A DNA stretch of 64,000 bases from assembly GCA_033398695.1 (NCBI GenBank), contig CM065817.1, positions 69,118,001 through 69,182,000 on the forward strand, written 5' to 3'. This document shows positions 9,329 through 21,343 of the stretch, one piece after another (positions within the stretch are counted from its first letter, which is position 1; every line of letters begins with the position of its first letter). The notes beneath the pieces are model-generated. The model was not told the DNA's origin. It ran no database searches and saw only the letters and a program-made list of their open reading frames with translations. A program made the translations under genes and the position numbers. The stretch is from Orobanche coerulescens. Taxonomy: Eukaryota; Streptophyta; Magnoliopsida; Lamiales; Orobanchaceae.

Positions 9329-10966
9329 TGATAAGTGTCAGTTTTATACACTTATCTATGGTTTGTATCGATAAATTTCACCCATAATTGAGCTAGTCTA
9401 CTCGTTTTTGCTTTTAATTAATTAGTTTTTAATAATTTTATTTTTATCGGATGATGATGTAAATCTAGTCATAATCGGATTGAATTACTGATTTACTCAA
9501 GAAATAACATGTTTATAAAATATTCTCTTTGTTGAGTTTTTATGTATTCATATTGTAGGGCTTTCCGAGACGAGTTCGGCAGTCTTTCCGGATTCAAAAT
9601 CAGAGTTATATATCAAAAGTTATCATCCGAAGAAGATTTGGGGCGAAAACGCAAAAGTCAGAAATTCTGGGCTAAAAATGAAGTCTGAAACTCCTTACGG
9701 GCGTAACATCTAAAAGTTATGGGCGTAACTCACAAAGCAACTAATGTGCAAAAAGCCGTAGCCATGTTACGGCCGTAACTCCTCAATGTTACGGTCGTAA
9801 GTCCTCATAGTTACGACCGCAACTCCTCAAAGTTACGGCTGTAACTCTTGACAGATTTTTGATCATTGTCTATTTTTTTATACTTTTGGTCTATTATTGA
9901 CGGGATGGCTGGCATTGATCCGATCTAATGTAATAATGATGGAGTTTTGGAGCTATTAGATGACTTTAGGTGTATAAATTGACCCCTTAGATCCATCATC
10001 CATCATCATTCATCTTATAATTTTTCCACTTTTTGTAATATTTTTTTTTTGTGAAGAACACACTTGTGTTCTTGAGTGATTTGTGTAATAGTGGTATAGC
10101 ATATGTTGTTCAGAGAGTTTATTGCTTCTTTCTCCTTTATCTACTAAGGGAGTTAGGATCAATTTTTCTCTTTTTCAACTAATAATGACCACTAAAGCTT
10201 GTATTATGTTTATTAAACCGTTCATGGGCTAAGTTACTTAAGTTGGGATTATAAACAAGGTTAGTCATGTTATTTAAGTTTGTATAAAGATCTATTGTGA
10301 ATTACTTATTATTGTGTGTGATTTTCATTGTTTTAACAATCTTTATTTATTTGGCCAATAAATGACGATATTTATGGTCTTCATATATTTCGAAAGAAAA
10401 TATGTTTGATTAGATCAAATGATCTTCATTCTAAGTTGTTCTAGGGGATAGAAATATACCTCTAGACCTTAGATGATTCTTTGAGTTATTTTCATAAATC
10501 CTAATGTTATGTATTGAAGCCAATCAACATAGAAATATAGTGGATTGATTCAATATATAAGGGACATTTTATAGTTCGAAAGAGAAACCGTTTTTTTAAG
10601 TAAAATCGAATCTACACAACATAATAAGTAATTTCATCTTATGATATCCTATACATCTTCTATAACTAATGATGAACTAAGTTTGTAATCCCAACTATTT
10701 CATTTTATCTTTTATAAATCTATTATTAGTGCAATCTTTCATTTCCTTGAATATTAGGACTATTATTGCATTTTCTTTGCAATTGTCAAACCAAACTCTT
10801 TAATTGTGTGTTTCACTCATCTTAGTATCTATAAAAATAGACTAATAGTTTATAATTCAAATTATAACCAAACTTCCTCGTGGGATCGATAAACCGGACT
10901 CAAAAAGTCCACTTACTACTTGATACGATATCGTGCACTTGCGATAGTTACACTAAAGACGTGTCA
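9329..10966 (+). repeat. 3' LTR of LOG-carrying element
   Basis: It is 1638 bp, the same length as the 5' LTR, with scattered substitutions and compensating small indels (for example one extra GAT near 9453). It ends GACGTGTCA and is followed by the duplicated GCATC at 10967-10971. Confidence 0.95.
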
Positions 10967-10971
10967 GCATC

Positions 10972-11640
10972 TCGGGTTAGTAGAGTTTTCGTACAACAAC
11001 AGCTAGCACGTGAGCATAGGCATGGCACCATTTCAGGCTCTGTACGGACGAAGATGCAAGTCCCCGTTATGTTGAGATGATGCTTATGACACCGTGGCTA
11101 TCGAGTTAGATCTGATCAAAGAATCCATTAAGAAGATCTCGGTTGTTCGAAAACATATGTTAGAAGCGCAAAGCCGGCAGAAATCATATGCCGAGAACCG
11201 GCAGCGACCGTTGAAATTTACGGTCGGGGATCATGTTTGGGTCAAAGTATCGCCTATGCGAGGTGTCCGGCGTTTCGACCACTTGGGAAAGTATCCCAAG
11301 GTTCATAGGCCCGTTCGAGATATTGGACCGAGTTGGAAAACTTGCGTATTGATTAGCCCTGCCACCGCATTTAGATGGAGTGCATAATGTCTTTCACGTC
11401 TCCCAGTTAAGGAAGTATGTCTATGATCCGAGTCACAAACTCAATTTTGAAGAAGTGGAAATTTCTAATGATGCTACCTTTAGAGAAGTGCCGATCGCTA
11501 TCTTGGATCGGCGTATGAAAATGTTATGAAATAAAGTCATACCCCTTGTGAAAGTTCAGTGGTCGCACCATGGCATGGAAGAAGCAACTTGGGAGACCGA
11601 GTCGAGCATGAGGGAAAATTATCCCGAGTTGTTTTCTTAG
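10972..11640 (+). pseudogene. Gypsy B pol C-terminus with chromodomain
   Basis: This continues the gypsy B integrase behind the LOG element. It shows MAPFQALYGRRCKSPLC near 11030, then SRQKSYAENRQRPLKF and VGDHVWVKVSPMRGVRRF (11170-11270). The C-terminal chromodomain (about 11480-11640) reads ILDRR, VIPLVKVQWSHHGMEEATWE and ends at a TAG at 11638-11640. Frame breaks and stops (near 11017, 11076 and 11528) make it non-functional. The chromodomain places the element in the chromovirus clade of Ty3/gypsy; in that clade it steers integration towards modified chromatin. Confidence 0.88.
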
Positions 11641-11656
11641 TTTCGGGACGAAACTA
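11638..11656 (+). promoter_or_regulatory. Hairpin 5' of gypsy B polypurine tract
   Basis: The arms TAGTTTCG (11638-11645) and CGAAACTA (11649-11656) enclose the loop GGA. The stop codon of pol forms the first three bases of the stem. The tract AAGGGGGATGG (11661-11671) follows, then the LTR. Confidence 0.75.
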
Positions 11657-11673
11657 TTTTAAGGGGGATGGTA

Positions 11674-14040
11674 TGTAATACCATGGTATTTCATGCTTTA
11701 ATTACTGTGTATTTCATAAATTAAAATGCAATTTCTATCATTTGCGATATTGTCTTCTTGTATTATATGGTTTCATTAAAGTGCTATTGTGATATAATTG
11801 TGTGATGTGAATGGAACGGAGGTGATGTGCCTTGACGCCGTTAGAAAATTGTCGGTGCAAATATGATGGTGGCCAACGTCTTGTTCCCCGAGGAATTGTT
11901 GATGAGTGAAAAGGTAGTCACCCTGAGTTGGTTAAAATGTGATAATTGGCTAAGGGACTGAGTGACTAACGTATGCTTGATGACATGCATAACGTACGTT
12001 AGTTTAGAAGTATTACGTACGTTAACCCAACTTGGTTACGTACATAAAGGGAGAGTTGGTCTTCCGACCAGAATCTTTTCTTTTGACACGGATGGGGTAC
12101 TTTCAGTAGGCTAGAAGACAAACAAGTCAACTGCTCGTAACGTACGTTATCTGTCGAACTTAACGTACGCTGTGGCAGGGAAGCTTACGTACGTTAATAA
12201 CCCTACTATGTAATGAGTAGGGACATTCCAGGCAGTAGCCTCTGGTCGACCATTACGTACGTTATATAGGTAACACTACGTACGTAATGATCTTTACGTA
12301 TGTTAACCCATGAGCATTAACGTACGTTAAACACAATCGTGTGTTATAAATCTACACCTTCTCCTTCATTTCCCATGACCATTATACTTGTGCAACCTCT
12401 TGAAGAACCTTTCCAAGCCCCCTTAGACGATTTATAGCCTTCCAAACACTTGTATTGACATCAAGGAAGGGATTACTCAAGCTCCGGAGGAGGTTATCTA
12501 GGTCGATCGATCCATTCTTCATTCCTCCTCATTGGTCTTTGTTGGTTCGTCATTATTCCTCATTGTTCTTCCTCTATTAAGGTAAGTATATCAATCCTTG
12601 AGGTTATCTCTCCGATATTATTGTTATGCCTATTGGATTACGGGTATTTGGGTAGGTTTGTTAACTCCTGTAGACAATCTAATCAGATGAATTTGTAGTA
12701 ATCAAAACTATCGTTGTAAGTATATTTCATTCCCGAGCCTTAATTCATGTATCTTGTTGTAATAATCATATGCGAAATTCATATTTCAATCAACCTTGTA
12801 AACATGAACTTAAAGAATCAATTGTAGGGGAAATCGTGCAAAGAATCCATCCACCATATGCTAAACTCATTGAAATCCACCTTGATTATATAATTATCTA
12901 ATGTTAATTAACTAGATGGAGTCAAGCTTGGTAGTATTACCATCATAAAGAATCGACCATTAAAATTGTTGTGTGAAACGAAAACCCACCGAATAGAGAA
13001 CTCGGAGTAGAGAATTTAATTAGTAGGTTATGGAATTTAATTATGCTATACTCAATTTTTATCAACCGGAATAATGTGGGGGATAATCTTGTTGAGCAAA
13101 TTGTTATAACAATCGTTAATCAAAGGAGTAAACCATGTAATAACGCGTATTGCTATTGAGTTTAGAAATATGATACTAGTTTTGCGAAATCGAACTAAGT
13201 TAAGAATTCGATTAGGTAAGGAAATGGGAAACTAGTTTCATTCATATGAAATGTTAATCGAGGATTATGTGATTAGGTTGAACTCGATCAGACATGGAAG
13301 TTCAAATTATCGTAAGGCACTTACCGTCGGATTTAAGGCAAGTAAATCCTTGCTCGAGAAGTGTTAATTTTATTTACAATATTCATAATACATGAATGTG
13401 CCGTTGTGTGATGAATGTCAAACGCTTGTCTTTCTCTAGAAATTGTGTTACGAATGGGCCGATGTGTTGGGGATGAAACCTGAATGGTACCCGTGTGGAA
13501 ATGTGTTGAGGGATAAGACCTAAGATGGCACCCATGTTCCAGTGTATTTCTGTGTAGATACTTCTGTGACCCTTGGCTGCGACCTTGGGGTTTATGTGTA
13601 AAAGAGAAAGACAACATCGGCTATACTATGAATTATCATCTATATGTTATGTGGTACGGTGTTAATAAATCATGTATTTCATTGCGAAACACTGTTATTG
13701 ATTATCACTCTCTGACCTTTATTTGTCTGGCATGATTCGCCGTGCCAGTTAAATTTGTTGAATATGTGCAGGACATTCCCGAGGGTTCCGGTCAGGCTTG
13801 AACGACGTTGGAATAAAGTTCTGTTACCGCATGTTTAATTTGATTAACGAAAACTCTGTTTATGTAATAATCGTGTTTTGAATTATGTTTCTTCAAAGAC
13901 ATTCCGTTTCATGCTATGTAACCGTAGACTCACCCGTTTTATAATACCTTATTTAAAATATCAATTTCTTAAAATAGCCTTGTGGGTCCCACACGGGATT
14001 CACGGCACTGTAACGCCCGGGAAATTTTGGGGGTGTTACA
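11674..14040 (+). mobile_element. 3' LTR of gypsy B
   Basis: The LTR begins TGTAATACCATGG behind the polypurine tract and ends TTTTGGGGGTGTTACA, about 2367 bp. It carries a cluster of ACGTACGT-type palindromes (11969-12332), a TATAAATC box at 12345-12352 and a block near 13495-13610 that is also found, in the same sense, in the antisense giant LTRs at 44540-57472. The two are thus related families. The tandem duplication starting at 13127 includes its last 914 bp. Confidence 0.85.
11969..12352 (+). promoter_or_regulatory. TAACGTACGTTA cluster and TATA box, gypsy B LTR
   Basis: About a dozen copies of TTACGTACGTTA-like palindromes, some with one change, are spread over 360 bp. A TATAAATC box follows at 12345-12352, 16 bp behind the last copy. 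The core TACGTA is the A-box, a known plant bZIP binding core. This looks like a U3 enhancer; activity is inferred. Confidence 0.6.
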
Positions 14041-15464
14041 TAGTCGGTGCAAGTACTTGATAACAGGAATATGTATAACGTTCAATAAAAGAAATATCGA
14101 TGACTGATTATATTAGTATAGCAAGAAGAATGATATTCTCACCCGGTACCAGTGCCTCAACAGTATTGTGAAAACGATATCGTTGTGCAAAAATGCATCA
14201 ACAACATCACAATCCAAAAGCATAAGCACTACCATCTCACTCCATTATTCCAGAATAATACGTATATCACATTTCAAAAACGACATGGGCTATACCGATA
14301 TGAGGTTCGCACCCCATCGTAACCTAGAGCCCTTGTCAGGGAAGTCCCTGATTGTATAACCCGTCGAGTTATATGTGGTTCGCACCCCAACGTACCTCAA
14401 ATCCCTCGTCAGGGCAGTCCCTACTTAACCCGTCGAGTGATACGAGGTCCGCACCCCATCATATCCCAGAGCCCTCGTCAGGGCAGTCCCCGGCTTTACC
14501 CGACCACAAAACACAGTTTCACATTATTGGTATAACTTCAAAAATATCATATTCCAATCATATCTTTCACATTTCACAGCACGTTGTCACATAACTTTGA
14601 CGACGCAAGTCTCAAATCATTATCCAAAACTTTCAACAACTTTGCTTTTCAATCTCATTTGAAATAACTTTTCGAGGCATCCTCGATAAATCATTTATAA
14701 AATTATACCATTCTATAAAACAACAATCAAGTTCAGTCATCCAGTATTTGCTGAAAATCTTTCTCAAGTAATCTCAAAAACATTTTCGAAATCCTTTTTG
14801 AAAATATTAAATCGTTAATTCGATTGGAAAATCATTTCAGGATATCAATGTATAATTTCTGAATCAGATTATGAAAAAAATCATACGGAAATAATGGTTT
14901 ATACATATTTAATTGAAATTTATACATAAAGCGCAATCAAATACTTGCCTGGCAACTTTACAGACAAGATCGTTTCGAACGGTTTGTAATTGGGATTCAA
15001 AACTCTTAAATCTCCAGCATGCAACGAGGAATTCATGATAACCAGTAGTAGGGCTATTCATTCTAACCGAAATAACATCGAAAACCTTAATTGAATCCCT
15101 TAGGGGACTTTTATCGGACACTTCGCGGACGGTATCCGGTTACGATGATTCGAACAAAAGATTTAATTTTCGTTCCATTGGGACCGATAAGAACAGGCCC
15201 AGGATACTCGATATATAATCTTTTACGAATTCCAAAAACCAACTCATCAAGAATATAGGAAAATAAGTTTAGGGTTCAGGGCCAAATTACCTCCAATCCG
15301 GCGAAAACCGCTGAAATCGGCTGAAGAGGACTTGCTAATTTGATTCTCGGCCATTGATTACGCATTTAAACAGCTCGAAATTGTGCCGAAATGGAACTTC
15401 AAGGTGAGGGCCGAGGCTATCTGTTCCACCATGCTGAAATGCCATTAAAATGGCTGAAAAACGG
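14041..15464 (-). mobile_element. Antisense gypsy-like LTR, first part (copied at 16379-17802)
   Basis: This 1.4-kb AT-rich, non-coding stretch between the gypsy B LTR and the duplication joint is most simply the distal part of the antisense LTR whose start is at 18616. It holds three 70-bp repeats (about 14298-14507). No gene is seen; the short frames at 14168, 14352 and 14909 lie in repeats. The left edge of the LTR is not certain. Confidence 0.5.
14298..14507. repeat. 70-bp tandem repeat, 3 units
   Basis: Three units spaced 70 bp apart share GGTTCGCACCCC, GTCAGGGCAGTCCC and AACCCGTCGAG. The same array is present at 16636-16845 because of the 2338-bp duplication. Confidence 0.85.
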
Positions 15465-17802
15465 AGTAAACCATGTAATAACGCGTATTGCTATTGAGTT
15501 TAGAAATATGATACTAGTTTTGCGAAATCGAACTAAGTTAAGAATTCGATTAGGTAAGGAAATGGGAAACTAGTTTCATTCATATGAAATGTTAATCGAG
15601 GATTATGTGATTAGGTTGAACTCGATCAGACATGGAAGTTCAAATTATCGTAAGGCACTTACCGTCGGATTTAAGGCAAGTAAATCCTTGCTCGAGAAGT
15701 GTTAATTTTATTTACAATATTCATAATACATGAATGTGCCGTTGTGTGATGAATGTCAAACGCTTGTCTTTCTCTAGAAATTGTGTTACGAATGGGCCGA
15801 TGTGTTGGGGATGAAACCTGAATGGTACCCGTGTGGAAATGTGTTGAGGGATAAGACCTAAGATGGCACCCATGTTCCAGTGTATTTCTGTGTAGATACT
15901 TCTGTGACCCTTGGCTGCGACCTTGGGGTTTATGTGTAAAAGAGAAAGACAACATCGGCTATACTATGAATTATCATCTATATGTTATGTGGTACGGTGT
16001 TAATAAATCATGTATTTCATTGCGAAACACTGTTATTGATTATCACTCTCTGACCTTTATTTGTCTGGCATGATTCGCCGTGCCAGTTAAATTTGTTGAA
16101 TATGTGCAGGACATTCCCGAGGGTTCCGGTCAGGCTTGAACGACGTTGGAATAAAGTTCTGTTACCGCATGTTTAATTTGATTAACGAAAACTCTGTTTA
16201 TGTAATAATCGTGTTTTGAATTATGTTTCTTCAAAGACATTCCGTTTCATGCTATGTAACCGTAGACTCACCCGTTTTATAATACCTTATTTAAAATATC
16301 AATTTCTTAAAATAGCCTTGTGGGTCCCACACGGGATTCACGGCACTGTAACGCCCGGGAAATTTTGGGGGTGTTACATAGTCGGTGCAAGTACTTGATA
16401 ACAGGAATATGTATAACGTTCAATAAAAGAAATATCGATGACTGATTATATTAGTATAGCAAGAAGAATGATATTCTCACCCGGTACCAGTGCCTCAACA
16501 GTATTGTGAAAACGATATCGTTGTGCAAAAATGCATCAACAACATCACAATCCAAAAGCATAAGCACTACCATCTCACTCCATTATTCCAGAATAATACG
16601 TATATCACATTTCAAAAACGACATGGGCTATACCGATATGAGGTTCGCACCCCATCGTAACCTAGAGCCCTTGTCAGGGAAGTCCCTGATTGTATAACCC
16701 GTCGAGTTATATGTGGTTCGCACCCCAACGTACCTCAAATCCCTCGTCAGGGCAGTCCCTACTTAACCCGTCGAGTGATACGAGGTCCGCACCCCATCAT
16801 ATCCCAGAGCCCTCGTCAGGGCAGTCCCCGGCTTTACCCGACCACAAAACACAGTTTCACATTATTGGTATAACTTCAAAAATATCATATTCCAATCATA
16901 TCTTTCACATTTCACAGCACGTTGTCACATAACTTTGACGACGCAAGTCTCAAATCATTATCCAAAACTTTCAACAACTTTGCTTTTCAATCTCATTTGA
17001 AATAACTTTTCGAGGCATCCTCGATAAATCATTTATAAAATTATACCATTCTATAAAACAACAATCAAGTTCAGTCATCCAGTATTTGCTGAAAATCTTT
17101 CTCAAGTAATCTCAAAAACATTTTCGAAATCCTTTTTGAAAATATTAAATCGTTAATTCGATTGGAAAATCATTTCAGGATATCAATGTATAATTTCTGA
17201 ATCAGATTATGAAAAAAATCATACGGAAATAATGGTTTATACATATTTAATTGAAATTTATACATAAAGCGCAATCAAATACTTGCCTGGCAACTTTACA
17301 GACAAGATCGTTTCGAACGGTTTGTAATTGGGATTCAAAACTCTTAAATCTCCAGCATGCAACGAGGAATTCATGATAACCAGTAGTAGGGCTATTCATT
17401 CTAACCGAAATAACATCGAAAACCTTAATTGAATCCCTTAGGGGACTTTTATCGGACACTTCGCGGACGGTATCCGGTTACGATGATTCGAACAAAAGAT
17501 TTAATTTTCGTTCCATTGGGACCGATAAGAACAGGCCCAGGATACTCGATATATAATCTTTTACGAATTCCAAAAACCAACTCATCAAGAATATAGGAAA
17601 ATAAGTTTAGGGTTCAGGGCCAAATTACCTCCAATCCGGCGAAAACCGCTGAAATCGGCTGAAGAGGACTTGCTAATTTGATTCTCGGCCATTGATTACG
17701 CATTTAAACAGCTCGAAATTGTGCCGAAATGGAACTTCAAGGTGAGGGCCGAGGCTATCTGTTCCACCATGCTGAAATGCCATTAAAATGGCTGAAAAAC
17801 GG

Positions 17803-18616
17803 ATTTATACAAGAAGGAGCTTCTGGGTCGGTTTTAAGGGTGATATGATAATTTCGCCATGACCGACTGACATGCTTGTATTATTTTGACCATAACTTGT
17901 TAGTTCGTGCCTGAACAGCTCTCCATTCATTCCACTGGAAAGCTAACTCAATACAACACTATAGAATTTTAGAATTTTTGGGATTTTCTACAATATATGG
18001 TGACTGATCAAAGTCGATCCTTGCGCACAGCATCCTCAAGAAAGGTCCATGTTTATTTTTATTGCCTTGTGGTACTCTATTTATATTATGAATTGTCTAA
18101 TAATATATTACTCAAAACAAGAATTGTGAATCTTGAGGCTGATCAAATAATCCAGTCACAATTCGATCAGCGAGTCTAGAACGTTCCTCGAAACATTGAG
18201 AAACAACAAAAAGGTCATTGAGACGTTGAAGTGAATTCTTATGGTCTCATATTCAACTTTAAAGTATTCTAACAAGTACGATTGAATCTAACATTATTAA
18301 GATGACCCTTACTGATATCGCATGTCGAGTTCTCATCACTAGTCAGAATTATAGAGCAAAATATATGTTTAAGAAAAGTAATACATATGGGATCATGAGT
18401 CCTGCAACGAGGATAGTGCCAATCAATCACTAATCTAAAGATAACACGGAGGACGTCATATAATCGATACATGTCGATATTCAGAATCCCGAAAGTCGAA
18501 CGATAAGTTAAGAATGAAGAATGGCAACAGTTACAAGTTCAACAAAACGACAAAAGAATTCATAAAACGGGTCGAAAATTAGAAGTTATTTAGGGGTAAA
18601 AATCTGGGGTCTCACA
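17803..18616 (-). mobile_element. Antisense gypsy-like LTR, start part
   Basis: On the minus strand the LTR starts TGTGAGACCCCAGATTTTTA at 18616, next to a polypurine tract (plus-strand CCCTCTCCCCTT, 18617-18630). The block at 18508-18616 recurs at 21236-21343, the remnant of the partner LTR. The short frames at 17997 and 18269 carry no recognisable domain. Confidence 0.7.
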
Positions 18617-21235
18617 CCCTCTCCCCTTAAAAAGAAGTTTTGTCCCGAAACTTAGGATGTAATGGGAAGAATGGTACAAGTCTGTCTTACTGATTGATAA
18701 AACAATTTCAAACTCAAATCAAAGTAAAATCACAGGGAAATCATTGAGGGAGGTTTTTGAAGATGAAAATCAACATAGAAAATAAGTTTGAATATTATAC
18801 CCTGTACGTGTCGACTCCTCAGGCTGGATACAGGATATGACCATATCCCATAGACATCTTCGTCGTCAATCTTGTCTTTGAGGTTTACTCGACATCCATA
18901 CAAAATATGAATAAAAGAGGATGATTAATATCAGGATAAGAGTTGATTTCAATTAAAAGTTCCACCTGATATAAGAATTGGTTGGCTCTATATGTGAAAC
19001 GAGGAGGGCATTATATGCACAAAATGGAATATCGAGTGAAATGGGTCTAAATAATACATCATTTTTTCACTCAAACAATCAGATAACAAAATCCCAAGTA
19101 CGAATTTCCTCCTTATAGTTATACCCACATGTTCTTTTTAAAAGTTTCTAACAAAAGTATCAATTTCCCAAAAGAAAAGGTCCAACTATAAATGCTTTAT
19201 TTATCATCCTCTATTACTATTATTTTCCTAAGACAAATTAGGAAAGAATTTTCAATCTCGCTGTCTCGACTGGATCATCGCAGTTAAATTATCAAACCTT
19301 ACTTTGCATGATTAACTATAAGACTAGTTTCAAAAGGTCCAATTAAGGTTAAAATTCATTAGGTGACAGAGTTTGATTTTTGAAAGGAAAATTGAAGATC
19401 ACGTCCTTCACCAAAAATTTAAAAAAAAATCTTGCTATCGCCGTGAATATTGTATCTATTTTAATTTTATATAACAATTTACTCTTATTAAGATAGTATA
19501 TGCTTGCACAATATGCAGCGCTTGGGTTGCTTGTCTCATTTCTTGAGTAGGTCAAAAAGGTATAATCACAAACTCGTGGTAATCATATTAGATGTCAAGA
19601 TATGATAAAAATCTCTTATATATTAGTCATCGAAGCCAGCAAACTGAAAGAAACGAAGATGAATCAAAGAAAAGGAAACTGGCGGGAAGAAGCTAGCATT
19701 ATAATTCATAGATCTATTGTTCTGTTACGGCTGTAAGTAAAGATTCGTTACGGCCATAACACGTCTTCAGGATTATTCGGACAACTGATTGCCTTGCTCA
19801 CAACCGGTATCGAGTATAGTTAATATTTTCTACTCTCGAGCCTCATCACGTAACATCCGTGGCTAGTACAGCTTCGCCTCAACAATATCATCGTCTTCAT
19901 AGCTCGAATCATTTCCCCAAAAGTACTCGGTTCTCTTTTGATGATTCATGATTGCTTTATACTGTCCAATTGGTCCTCATCGTGGATTAAATCCTCACCC
20001 ACTACCTCAACGTTAGTAGAATTCAAAATCAATCTTTGTTCTATATACGCTCGGGCAATCGTGAGTCTTGCGATTCCCCATAATCTGATCTCTACCTGAC
20101 ATGACCATAATGAATGGTTATCAAGAAAATATGTCGTCTAGGTTCAACTCGACGCACACAAGACCAACGTATCAAAGAGAGGGTGGTACAATAACAAAAG
20201 CTGATCTTATCTTAAAGATTTCAATTAGGTACAAGAAAAAAAAACTGGCTTCTTAATAAAGATAAAAGAGAAGAATGTTTAAAGCACCGAAAGAGAATCA
20301 TCCGCAACGGGTTGGAATGTTAATATGTTGCATCTAGATTGGAGTGATGAGATCACAAAGCTCCAATTTTGAACACATTCTTATAGCTGTTACACATCAA
20401 CAACGTCACACGTAATCCGTGCTCAACCATTCACGTGACCCTTTTACACGTTGTAGCTATGATGCATCTCTTACTCCCAGTACCTGGGCTCGTATATTTG
20501 CTTTTCAGAAAGAAATCCACCTTTTTTTCCTTCACGTGTTATGTTTATACGTATATACCCCCATCGAGGAGTTCTTAGTGCATAAATCAATTTTCTATTT
20601 TAACTCTGAAAACACTCGGGTTAAAAAGTACAAAAACTCGCCGTTTACCATCGAGAAGTGCCGACATCTTCTCGAAATGATGCCATTTATTAATTCTCGT
20701 TGTTTCTGAAAAAAAAAAACTTAAAAGATATGTCTCATCAAAATCATGTTGTAAGATAACTTAGTCTGCATGACAAATCTGCACGTCATATATTCGAGTC
20801 CAAAATCCAAAATTAAGTTTACAGGCTTTCATAAGAATATCCAGATCAAAATTTCGGAATTAAATTTCTTTTTAAAAATGGCATGCTTAATATATTTTTT
20901 TTTTCCCAAAGGTTTTGAAAGCTTTTGTTGTTATCTTAAAAAAAGATGGTAATAACATGGGTTATAAAATATCCTATTCTCATTCAAATAAATACACGAG
21001 CCTAAGTACCGTTGAGCATTTCAACCCCACAGTTACTTCGCTATCTCGAAGATTTTGTCTTATCTCATTGAGATCTAGAATCTCCAGTCCAACGAGTAGA
21101 ATCTCGCAAGTATTGAATTCGAATAAAAGACCAACACGATATATTCCTATTCTCAAGGAATTTTACTCTTGATAACCACCACCATACGCCAGTATACACA
21201 AACTCCTCAAACGTATATGGAAGGAAAAATAATGA
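18617..21235 (-). mobile_element. Degenerate interior of antisense gypsy-like element
   Basis: About 2.6 kb between the two LTR pieces. It starts with a polypurine tract and the hairpin (18635-18653, loop GGA on the minus strand, one C-A mismatch in the stem). I find no gag or pol motif in any frame. Short frames at 19349, 20419, 20770 and 20915 look like chance. Two GTTACGGC-type motifs lie near 19730-19760. The element is non-autonomous or eroded beyond recognition by eye. Confidence 0.55.
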
Positions 21236-21343
21236 GAATGAAGAATGACAACAGTTACAAGTTCAACAAAACGACCAAAAGAATTCATAAAACGGGTCAA
21301 AATATATAGAAGTTATTTAGGGGTTAAAATCTGGTGTGTCACA
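21236..21343 (-). mobile_element. Truncated partner LTR of the antisense element
   Basis: Only 108 bp remain, matching 18508-18616 with a few changes and ending GGTGTGTCACA at 21343. The rest of this LTR is missing, so the element cannot be completed. Confidence 0.65.

Larger units (their letters stand above)
4354..10966 (+). mobile_element. Complete non-autonomous LTR element carrying a LOG gene copy
   Basis: A 6613-bp LTR element is bounded by 1638-bp LTRs (4354-5991 and 9329-10966) with TG...CA ends and a 5-bp target duplication GCATC. The primer binding site TGGCACCGTTGCCGGGGAA at 5998-6016 is one base off the 3' end of plant tRNA-Asp, as used by Athila-type elements. The polypurine tract is at 9313-9328. 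The 3.3-kb interior has no gag, protease, reverse transcriptase or integrase. It instead holds an unknown 181-codon ORF (6225-6770), an intronless LOG gene copy (7082-7707), a 68-bp triple repeat and a second internal polypurine-like tract. I counted 8 substitutions in the first 245 bp of the LTR pair, so the insertion is not very recent. Mobilisation must have come from an autonomous relative. Confidence 0.93.
13127..17802. repeat. Tandem duplication, 2 x 2338 bp
   Basis: 13127-15464 is followed directly by 15465-17802, with an offset of 2338. By eye the copies are identical, including every open frame they contain. The junctions share only GG: ...AAAGG|AGTAAACC at the first, ...AACGG|AGTAAACC at the second and ...AACGG|ATTTATAC at the end. 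The unit holds the 3' 914 bp of the gypsy B LTR plus the flanking antisense-LTR sequence. It is either a very recent duplication or an assembly artefact. Confidence 0.93.

Noticed and set aside
4354..10966. A virus-like (pararetroviral) origin for the LOG element
   Set aside because: It has LTRs, a target duplication, a primer site and a polypurine tract, and no coat, movement or polymerase gene.
13333..13617. Antisense 94-codon frame repeated identically at 15671-15955
   Set aside because: It lies in the antisense direction of the gypsy B LTR and is repeated only through the 2338-bp duplication.
14298..14507. CRISPR-like regular repeats
   Set aside because: Units are directly adjacent without unique spacers, and the genome is a plant's.
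20419..20709. 96-codon frame in the antisense element interior
   Set aside because: No recognisable motif and the surrounding sequence is degenerate.
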